A stretch of 5,486 bases of DNA from Patescibacteria group bacterium (GTDB lineage: Bacteria > Patescibacteriota > Gracilibacteria > UM-FILTER-43-11): the NCBI GenBank assembly GCA_018814945.1, contig JAHIYT010000023.1, positions 1 to 5,486 of the forward strand, read 5' to 3'. The notes under the pieces are model-generated. The model was not told the DNA's origin. It saw only the letters and a list, made by a program, of their open reading frames with translations, and made no database searches. The translations under genes were made by a program, and so were the position numbers. Numbering within the stretch: position 1 is the first letter of the stretch; each line of letters begins with the position of its first letter. Below, piece by piece: positions 1 to 4,349 of the stretch.

Positions 1-203
1 CCTTCCGGATTCGGATAATTGGTATAAAGATATTCAGTCACCACTAATTCCAAAACAGCATCGCCCAAAAATTCAAGACGTTCGTTGTGTTCAAGCTTAC
101 TGTCTTTGTGTTCATTTAAATAAGATCTGTGGATGAAAGCATTTCTAAGAAGATGCCAGTCTTTAAACTTAAGACCTATCCTTTTTTCTAAATCTTTGTA
201 CAT
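1..203 (-). CDS. rnc: Ribonuclease III, N-terminal fragment (cut by window edge)
   Basis: RNase III is a cytoplasmic Mg2+-dependent endonuclease that cuts double-stranded RNA, including the stems that release rRNA precursors. Only the first 67 codons are present, since the gene runs off the left edge. Visible is the start of the RIIID nuclease domain: a helix with HRSY at residues 25-28, then the family signature NERLEFLGDAVL at 40-51. Its acidic residues E41, E44 and D48 line up with E. coli E38, E41 and D45 by motif. The rest of the catalytic domain and the dsRNA-binding domain are outside the window. The start is ATG at 203; an in-frame TAG lies seven codons upstream and no Shine-Dalgarno sequence is seen. 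It is the third gene of a rpmF-nusB-rnc series, 89 bp after nusB. The signature is essentially diagnostic. Confidence 0.95.
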   Translation of the reverse strand, partial: MYKDLEKRIGLKFKDWHLLRNAFIHRSYLNEHKDSKLEHNERLEFLGDAVLELVVTEYLYTNYPNPE

Positions 204-216
204 ATGTTTAAAATTG

Positions 217-235
217 AAGATCTAATGTAGATCTT
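217..235. other. Short perfect hairpin upstream of rnc
   Basis: AAGATCT (217-223) and AGATCTT (229-235) are perfect reverse complements around a 5-nt loop (AATGT). In the rnc transcript this hairpin would end about 13 nt before the ATG. Its 229-235 arm is shared with the longer hairpin at 230-279, so the two structures exclude each other. The role is unknown. It has no G/C-rich stem or clean U tract, so I do not call it a terminator. Confidence 0.4.
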
Positions 236-279
236 GTTGTCGAACTAATTAGAATTTCAATTAAACCAACAACGAGATC
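230..279 (-). promoter_or_regulatory. Long imperfect hairpin in the nusB-rnc spacer, possible RNase III-responsive leader
   Basis: GATCTTGTTGT (230-240) faces ACAACGAGATC (269-279) with one mismatch out of 11. On the same symmetry axis TAATT (246-250) faces AATTA (259-263), so the whole 50 nt folds as one stem with a 5x5 internal loop and an 8-nt terminal loop. RNase III genes in several bacteria, for example E. coli rnc, are autoregulated by cleavage of a stem in their own leader. This hairpin lies 26 nt upstream of the rnc start, so a similar role is plausible but is only inferred from position and fold. Confidence 0.4.
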
Positions 280-292
280 CAATGTAATTATA

Positions 293-712
293 TTATTTTT
301 TTGCAGTTTCGTCATGTGCAACTGCATTTAAAACCCCATTAATAAATTTCCCACTCGCCTCATCGCCATAGGTTTTTGCAATTTCAATGGATTCATTTAT
401 GGCAACGTTAACAGGGACGTCCTTTTCGGGATCAATAAGCTCACAAATTCCCAGAATAAGAACAGCTCTCTCAACCGGATCCATCTTCTCAACCGGCCAT
501 TCAGGTGCATGTTTTTTGATTAATTCGCGAATTTGAGGGTAATTATCTTCCATTTTTTTAGCCAAATTTCGCGCAAAAGTCCTCTCTTCTACCTTTTCAC
601 CATATTCATCCAAGTTGTAATCAAGAATTTCACCAAAATCACCACCACGCGCTTCGTGTTCAAAGAAGCTTTGCATCACTATTATTCGTGATAGGTGTCT
701 CCAACTAGCCAT
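293..712 (-). CDS. nusB: Transcription antitermination factor NusB
   Basis: NusB binds the boxA element of rRNA leader transcripts with NusE (S10) and keeps RNA polymerase processive through rRNA operons. The 139-residue protein has the same length as E. coli NusB and appears complete. The all-helical domain covers the whole chain. Family positions visible are the N-terminal RxxxxxxxxQ helix (residues 5-14), W72, the M-D-P-V-E-R helix start (77-82), ILGICEL (86-92), then P100, V103, [12 protein letters not shown] (105-116) and S120-F123-N125-G126. The start is ATG at 712, preceded by an A/T-rich stretch without a Shine-Dalgarno sequence. It lies 76 bp downstream of rpmF, with most of that gap taken by a 7-bp tandem repeat, and 89 bp upstream of rnc. 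Being next to rnc fits a shared role in rRNA synthesis and processing. Confidence 0.95.
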   Translation of the reverse strand: MASWRHLSRIIVMQSFFEHEARGGDFGEILDYNLDEYGEKVEERTFARNLAKKMEDNYPQIRELIKKHAPEWPVEKMDPVERAVLILGICELIDPEKDVPVNVAINESIEIAKTYGDEASGKFINGVLNAVAHDETAKK

Positions 713-741
713 TTTTTATAATGTTAATATTTTTGAATCCA

Positions 742-787
742 AGATCTGAGATCTGAGATCTGAGATCTGAGATCTGAGATCTGAGAT
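742..787. repeat. Perfect 7-bp tandem repeat (AGATCTG), about 6.6 copies
   Basis: Six uninterrupted copies of AGATCTG run from 742 to 783, followed by a partial AGAT (784-787) that abuts the rpmF stop codon at 789-791. Each unit contains the 6-bp palindrome AGATCT with a GATC core, so the array is a ladder of GATC sites every 7 bp. It fills most of the 76-bp rpmF-nusB spacer. With perfect units it should be prone to copy-number change by slippage. Seven is not a multiple of three, but the array lies outside both genes, so a change would alter only spacing or mRNA structure. Confidence 0.97.
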
Positions 788-788
788 A

Positions 789-1028
789 TTACGCTTTAAC
801 CTTTGTAACCTTATCCATTTCTTTGTCCTTATCGAGCACAGAACGACCATTGTAAAAACCACAAACAGAACATGCTGTATGAGAAAGCTTATCTTCCTTA
901 CATTTTGGACATTTAGAAAGGCTGGTAGTATTCATCAAGCGTTTACGAGCTTTGTTTTGAAAAGTTTTATAGCGACGTGATGATTGTGAATTAGCCTGTT
1001 GTTTTTTGGGTGTAGGTCTCTTAGACAT
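789..1028 (-). CDS. rpmF: 50S ribosomal protein L32 (bL32), zinc-binding form
   Basis: bL32 is a small protein of the large ribosomal subunit. This 79-residue protein has the expected layout: a basic N-terminal tail beginning MSKRPTPKKQ (family consensus MAVPKxKxSxS), a basic helix around residues 18-31 (RRYKTFQNKARKRL), and a zinc ribbon with C40-P-K-C43 and C53-S-V-C56, followed by GFYNGRSVL (57-65). All four zinc-binding cysteines are kept, so this is the C+ form. It is somewhat longer than E. coli L32 (57 aa) because of a charged C-terminal tail (D66-A79). The start is ATG at 1028; no Shine-Dalgarno sequence is seen. It is the first gene of the leftward cluster, with its promoter candidate about 40-65 bp upstream. 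The 7-bp tandem repeat begins immediately after its stop. Confidence 0.94.
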   Translation of the reverse strand: MSKRPTPKKQQANSQSSRRYKTFQNKARKRLMNTTSLSKCPKCKEDKLSHTACSVCGFYNGRSVLDKDKEMDKVTKVKA

Positions 1029-1066
1029 GGGTAGTAGCGAATTACAAGTTATTAAAGCTCGATTAC

Positions 1067-1094
1067 TTTATACTATTTCCCCTTATAATGCAAA
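1067..1094 (-). promoter_or_regulatory. Candidate sigma70-type promoter for rpmF-nusB-rnc
   Basis: On the minus strand, TTTGCA (1094-1089) and TATAAA (1072-1067) are separated by 16 bp, giving a plausible -35/-10 pair. Transcription would start near 1060 and leave a leader of about 30 nt before the L32 start at 1028. The -10 is good (5/6) and the -35 is weak. No better pair is seen in the divergent spacer. Confidence 0.5.
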
Positions 1095-1110
1095 CCTTTT
1101 TTTAATCTAA

Positions 1111-1145
1111 GATTAATGATTAGCGAATAACGATTTGCGATTTAT
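1111..1145. repeat. Degenerate 7-bp-phased array, GATTNNN orientation
   Basis: Five consecutive heptamers read GATTAAT, GATTAGC, GAATAAC, GATTTGC, GATTTAT. Four begin with GATT and the fifth with GAAT. The phase is strict with no indels. It faces a second array (1150-1191) in the opposite orientation. Together they occupy the space between the two divergent promoter candidates. The array could be a decayed tandem repeat or a set of protein binding sites. Confidence 0.65.
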
Positions 1146-1149
1146 ATAG

Positions 1150-1191
1150 GCAAATCTAAAATCCAAAATTGCTAATCTTCAATCGCTAATC
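1150..1191. repeat. Degenerate 7-bp-phased array, NNNAATC orientation (inverted relative to 1111-1145)
   Basis: Six consecutive heptamers read GCAAATC, TAAAATC, CAAAATT, GCTAATC, TTCAATC, GCTAATC. Five end in AATC, the complement of the GATT that begins the units at 1111-1145. The inversion yields a 10-bp inverted repeat (1117-1126 with 1183-1192) and a 7-bp one (GATTTGC 1132-1138 with GCAAATC 1150-1156). The rest of the 1029-1253 spacer holds only the promoter candidates; I see no gene in it. Confidence 0.65.
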
Positions 1192-1220
1192 AAAGAGTTA
1201 TTTCGTCATCTCGTCGTTTG

Positions 1221-1229
1221 TGTTAAAAT
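1221..1229 (+). promoter_or_regulatory. Extended -10 promoter candidate for the pilin operon
   Basis: TGTTAAAAT is a TGn extended -10 element with TAAAAT as the hexamer (1224-1229). No convincing -35 lies 17 bp upstream (TTTCGT, 1201-1206), which is tolerated with an extended -10. The start of transcription would be near 1236, about 18 nt before the GTG at 1254. Confidence 0.45.
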
Positions 1230-1253
1230 ATCTCCGAAATAATAAAACAAAAC

Positions 1254-2099
1254 GTGATACAAAAAATTTCTAAAATAATAAGAGTAGGCTGGCCATTTGT
1301 ATTATTTGCAGTGGTTCTTTTAGTAATGGCTAAAAGCAGCTACGCACAAGGATATCTTGGTGAGGGTTGGGATACTTACATCAGAGGTGAATTGGACCCC
1401 ATTGTCAGCAGCAAAACAGGTGAAGATCTGGTAGTTGATTTTATTAGAGGCCTGATAGTAATAGCCAGATATTTAATGGGAGCATTAGCACTTATTATGG
1501 GTGTTATTTATGGAATGGCCTTAGTATTTGCAAGAGGCAGAGAGGAATCAATTCAAAATCAAAAAAGGAACTTTGTATACATTCTTATTGGATTTATCGT
1601 AGTTATTGCATCTGAAAATATTGCAAATGTATTTAATCCAGAAAGATCCTCTGCTGAAGAAATAATTAACTTTCAAGCCGCAAGTGATCAATTGAGAGAT
1701 GCTGTAGATTATGTTAAATGGCTATTTGGATCGATTGTGGTTCTATTTATGACAGTCAGTGCAGTTCGCATGATAACTGCCCAAGGAGAAGAGGAAGTGT
1801 TAACCAAGCAGAAGAACAACATTACATGGGGGCTTATTGGAATACTTGTTATCCTACTTGCAAGTAACATTGTAAATGCAATTTATGTAATCAATACACC
1901 AGATGAAATCGTAGCAGGAAGTGCACAAACAACTGTCACAGAAATTGCCAGCATTATACAACTCATTCTGGTGTTCCTCGGTCCGATAGCAATAATATTT
2001 ACAATATATTCTGGTTTTATGTATCTGACCGCAATGGATAATGAAGAAAGAAGTCAAAAAGCAAAAAGAATGATTATCGGTGGTATTACGGGGATATAA
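1254..2099 (+). CDS. Triple-module VirB2/TrbC-like pilin membrane protein, C-terminus lost by frameshift
   Basis: Predicted membrane protein built from three pilin-like modules of the VirB2/TrbC type (type IV secretion/conjugation pilin superfamily). The signal peptide is residues 1-31, with basic MIQKISKIIR, a hydrophobic core (13-25) and a likely cut after S-Y-A31. Each module is a hydrophobic helix, a short polar cytoplasmic loop, and a second helix starting with a basic patch and IG. The loops are ARGREESIQNQKRN (93-106), TAQGEEEVLTKQKNN (175-189) and AMDNEERSQKAKR (260-272). VirB2-type proteins normally carry one such hairpin. The GTG start is chosen because it alone gives a complete signal peptide; the next in-frame ATG is residue 25. 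The frame ends abruptly after 281 residues inside the last helix. The missing 26 residues are encoded out of frame up to 2179. The pilin relationship is by motif pattern and topology; the function is unproven. Confidence 0.8.
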   Translation: MIQKISKIIRVGWPFVLFAVVLLVMAKSSYAQGYLGEGWDTYIRGELDPIVSSKTGEDLVVDFIRGLIVIARYLMGALALIMGVIYGMALVFARGREESIQNQKRNFVYILIGFIVVIASENIANVFNPERSSAEEIINFQAASDQLRDAVDYVKWLFGSIVVLFMTVSAVRMITAQGEEEVLTKQKNNITWGLIGILVILLASNIVNAIYVINTPDEIVAGSAQTTVTEIASIIQLILVFLGPIAIIFTIYSGFMYLTAMDNEERSQKAKRMIIGGITGI

Positions 2100-2179
2100 T
2101 AATTTATGCAGCATACGCAATAGTAAATACAATAGCATCCGAAAAATTAGCACAAATAACAACCACAATGTTATGTTAA
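2090..2179 (+). other. Frameshift site and displaced C-terminal codons of the first pilin gene
   Basis: The frame of the gene starting at 1254 hits TAA TAA at 2097-2102. Codons from 2099 in the alternative frame read IIYAAYAIVNTIASEKLAQ and end TTTMLC before TAA at 2177-2179. This continues the third module's second helix just as its counterpart in the next gene ends (IGIIVIISAYTLVATLIV). Removing two bases from the TATA-like stretch (for example 2097-2098) gives GITGIII-YAAYAIVNT in one frame and a 307-residue protein. A GGGG run (2090-2093) would also allow a -1 slip, but that would put an aspartate inside the helix. Confidence 0.8.
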
Positions 2180-3297
2180 AAATCATTTCCAAAAAGCTCA
2201 GTTTTATAGCTTTAATTGCAATCTTATTTGTTTCTCTTGCACCAATTTCTCTTGCACAAGATTACACTTCACCATTGGATGATATAAAAGAGAAGTTAGA
2301 AGGCGAAGGAATAGATGTAATTGATTACAGCGAAAATGTTTGGGGGAAATTATCCGGCAGAATAATTACCATATTAGAAGGTGAAGGTTATAGCGGAATG
2401 GATGTAATAGCGGAAGATCTTAATCTTGAAGAACTTGATAATGAATTAAATGAAATAGATGAATTGTCACTTGATGACATTGAATTAATTAAAAATGAAG
2501 CAATAGCCTATCAATATTCAGGAGAAAGGCAGTTAAGAGATACTGTGCAGGGCGTAGTAAGGGTGATCCGCAATCTAATCGCTAGTCTTGCAGTTATATG
2601 GATAGTAATAAGTGGAATAAGAATGGTTACCGCACAAGGTGAAGAAAGTGTAATTACAGAACAAAAAAGAAGTATAATTTACGCAGTAATAGGCTTAGTT
2701 TCTATACTTCTTATAGAGAGACTTATAGATATACTTTACGGAACACCTGGAACTTACGTTGGAACCTACGGTGGAGATTATGTGAATGTATTTGAACCTG
2801 GAGCCACGGAAGCAAGATTTAGTGCTGAGATTTATGGAGTTGTTAATTTTATAAAAGCCGTTATTGCCTCAATTGCAATACTTATGATCGTAATTAGCGG
2901 AGTCAAAACAATTATGGCCCAAGGAGAGGAAGAAGCAATCACGAAACAGCGCAAAGTATTTCTTTGGGTGATTATTGGTCTAATATTATTTGCAATAGAT
3001 CAAACTATTGTCGATAATTTCTTTGCCATTCCGGTACAACAACAAGAGGGTGTAATCCAAGCATCAAATGTTACTGCAATAATAAATACGATAGGTAAAA
3101 TTCTGCAATTTTTACTCGGGTTTGTAGGTCTAATAGCTTTGGGTATGCTTATTTACGGAGCAGGAACAATGATTGCAAATTATGGAAATGATGAAATGGT
3201 TCAGAAAGCAAAAAAAATTATAAAAAATGCTCTAATCGGAATAATTGTGATAATAAGTGCTTATACTCTTGTTGCAACATTAATTGTTTTTAAATAA
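2173..3297 (+). CDS. Triple-module VirB2/TrbC-like pilin membrane protein
   Basis: Paralogue of the preceding gene. The start is ATG at 2173, giving 374 residues with a clean signal peptide (MLKIISKKLS, hydrophobic 11-23, likely cut after S-L-A28). An upstream in-frame ATG at 2080 would add 31 residues that merely re-read the neighbour's coding sequence in another frame and would bury the signal peptide. Residues 30-120 form an acidic extracytoplasmic domain with two LEGEG motifs (42-46 and 68-72). Three two-helix modules follow, with loops TAQGEESVITEQKRS (153-167), MAQGEEEAITKQRK (248-261) and ANYGNDEMVQKAKK (335-348). The third module, ending at the C-terminus, is the most VirB2-like. Second helices carry acidic residues (E182, D276) that are unusual in a membrane span. 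It overlaps the frameshifted neighbour by 7 nt. A pilin-like surface or secretion role is inferred from fold pattern, with no direct functional evidence. Confidence 0.82.
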   Translation: MLKIISKKLSFIALIAILFVSLAPISLAQDYTSPLDDIKEKLEGEGIDVIDYSENVWGKLSGRIITILEGEGYSGMDVIAEDLNLEELDNELNEIDELSLDDIELIKNEAIAYQYSGERQLRDTVQGVVRVIRNLIASLAVIWIVISGIRMVTAQGEESVITEQKRSIIYAVIGLVSILLIERLIDILYGTPGTYVGTYGGDYVNVFEPGATEARFSAEIYGVVNFIKAVIASIAILMIVISGVKTIMAQGEEEAITKQRKVFLWVIIGLILFAIDQTIVDNFFAIPVQQQEGVIQASNVTAIINTIGKILQFLLGFVGLIALGMLIYGAGTMIANYGNDEMVQKAKKIIKNALIGIIVIISAYTLVATLIVFK

Positions 3298-3330
3298 TTA
3301 ATAATTACGGATAATTGATTTATAATAAAC
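3296..3330. repeat. Possible decayed 7-bp-phased array in the pilin-aroC spacer
   Basis: In 7-bp steps the spacer reads AATTAAT, AATTACG, GATAATT, GATTTAT, AATAAAC, roughly RATT-led units like those at 1111-1145 and 4311-4345. The sequence is very A/T-rich, so part of this could be chance, and it overlaps the aroC promoter candidate. Confidence 0.3.
3298..3326 (+). promoter_or_regulatory. Candidate promoter upstream of aroC
   Basis: TTAATA (3298-3303, 4/6 to the -35 consensus) and a perfect TATAAT (3321-3326) are 17 bp apart in the 57-bp spacer between the second pilin gene and aroC. Transcription would start near 3333, about 22 nt before the ATG. No terminator is seen between the pilin genes and aroC, so read-through from upstream is also likely. 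Confidence 0.5.
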
Positions 3331-3354
3331 GAGCTTATTTGTAATTGGTTTTAG

Positions 3355-4326
3355 ATGTCTGGAAATACATTCGGTACACTTTTCAAAATCACCACCTGGG
3401 GCGAATCTCACGGCCCTGCTATTGGTGTAGTTATAGATGGATGTCCAGCTGGTATTAAGATTACGGAAAAAGATATACAAAAAGAGTTGGATCGCAGAAA
3501 GCCAGGACAAAACAAGCTAACAACACAGAGGAAAGAAACGGATAAGGTTGAGATTCTCTCTGGTGTCTTTGAAGGAATGACAACAGGTACACCAATAAGC
3601 CTCATGGTAAGAAATGAGGACAAGAAATCAAAAGACTATGAAAAGCTGCAAAACCTATATCGCCCTGGACATGCTGATTTCACATATGACGCAAAATATG
3701 GATTCAGAGACCACAGAGGTGGAGGCAGAGCTAGCGCCAGAGAAACTATTGGTCGTGTTGCAGCTTTTGCAATAGCAAAGAAGCTAATCCCCAAAATCAA
3801 TATTACAGCCAAATTAATTGAACCAAGTTTAAAAGAAATAGAAACTGTCAAAAAACAGGGTGATTCTATTGGAGGACTCATTGAATGTACTATCAAAAAT
3901 ATTCCAGCAGGTCTTGGTAGTCCAGTGTTCGATAAACTAGATGCAAGACTAGCAGGAGCAATGCTCAGCATCCCCGCAGCAAAAGGATTTGAAATAGGTA
4001 GTGGTTTTAAGAGTGTACATATGATGGGTTCAGAGAATAATGATGAATTTGTAGCCAAAGGCAAAACTAAAACTAATAATGCAGGCGGAATATTAGGCGG
4101 CATAAGCAACGGAATGGACATAGTTTTCCGTGTTGCATTTAAACCAACTTCCTCAATTGCGAAAAAACAAAGTACCATAGATAATAAAGGGAATAAAAAG
4201 ACAATTGAAGTTAGAGGTAGGCATGACCCTTGCGTAGCGCTAAGAGCCGTACCCATTGTAGAAGCAATGGCCACATTAGTACTCACTGATGAATATTTAA
4301 TCAACAAAACAATTCGCAATTCGTAA
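3355..4326 (+). CDS. aroC: Chorismate synthase, short form
   Basis: Catalyses the last shikimate-pathway step, 5-enolpyruvylshikimate-3-phosphate to chorismate, using reduced FMN. All three family signatures are present: [18 protein letters not shown] (16-33), RPGHADFTY through [10 protein letters not shown] (103-131), and GRHDPC...[10 protein letters not shown] (288-306). The two conserved histidines, H19 and H106, are kept, as are the N241-N242 pair and [10 protein letters not shown] (244-253). At 323 residues it is shorter than E. coli AroC (361). The shortening lies mainly after residue 150, between INITAKLIE and GDSIGG, a variable region in the family, so activity is plausible. The start is ATG at 3355, giving the usual N-terminus ending in [16 protein letters not shown]; no good Shine-Dalgarno sequence. 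It lies 57 bp after a pilin-like gene and 23 bp before a membrane protein, with no other aromatic-biosynthesis gene in view. Its last four codons and stop lie within a 7-bp-phased repeat. Confidence 0.97.
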   Translation: MSGNTFGTLFKITTWGESHGPAIGVVIDGCPAGIKITEKDIQKELDRRKPGQNKLTTQRKETDKVEILSGVFEGMTTGTPISLMVRNEDKKSKDYEKLQNLYRPGHADFTYDAKYGFRDHRGGGRASARETIGRVAAFAIAKKLIPKINITAKLIEPSLKEIETVKKQGDSIGGLIECTIKNIPAGLGSPVFDKLDARLAGAMLSIPAAKGFEIGSGFKSVHMMGSENNDEFVAKGKTKTNNAGGILGGISNGMDIVFRVAFKPTSSIAKKQSTIDNKGNKKTIEVRGRHDPCVALRAVPIVEAMATLVLTDEYLINKTIRNS

Positions 4327-4345
4327 CTTTTAATTCTTAATTAAA
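4311..4345. repeat. Degenerate 7-bp-phased array spanning the aroC stop codon
   Basis: Heptamers read AATTCGC, AATTCGT, AACTTTT, AATTCTT, AATTAAA. The first two and the start of the third encode the last residues (I-R-N-S) and stop of aroC; the rest fill the 23-bp spacer before the next ATG. The period equals that of the perfect array at 742-787, but the unit differs. Confidence 0.5.
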
Positions 4346-4349
4346 TAAC

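Noticed and set aside
713..741. TATAAA-type -10 just before nusB on the minus strand
   Set aside because: The hexamer is only two bases from the nusB ATG, so transcription would begin inside or after the start codon.
742..787. CRISPR array
   Set aside because: The units are 7 bp and contiguous, with no spacers and no cas genes nearby.
1084..1089. Perfect TATAAT on the plus strand in the divergent spacer
   Set aside because: There is no acceptable -35 element 16-18 bp upstream and no extended -10, and it lies about 165 bp from the nearest plus-strand start.
2087..2099. Programmed -1 frameshift at GGGG
   Set aside because: There is no slippery heptamer and no clear downstream stem or pseudoknot, and the product would carry an aspartate in a membrane helix. 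An indel or sequence error fits better, so it is kept only as a minor alternative.
2080..2172. Upstream ATG start for the second pilin gene
   Set aside because: The 31 added residues are an out-of-frame reading of the first gene's C-terminal codons and would place the signal peptide internally.
1854..2192. A 112-codon open frame on the minus strand across the pilin junction
   Set aside because: It is Leu/Cys/Tyr-rich low-complexity translation antisense to membrane-protein codons, with no start context or family resemblance.
3298..3510. A 70-codon open frame on the minus strand over the start of aroC
   Set aside because: It overlaps the conserved N-terminal signature of aroC and shows no domain.
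3636..4319. A 227-codon open frame antisense to aroC
   Set aside because: It lies wholly inside a gene with all chorismate synthase signatures, and its translation has no recognisable domain. It is a shadow of aroC codon use.
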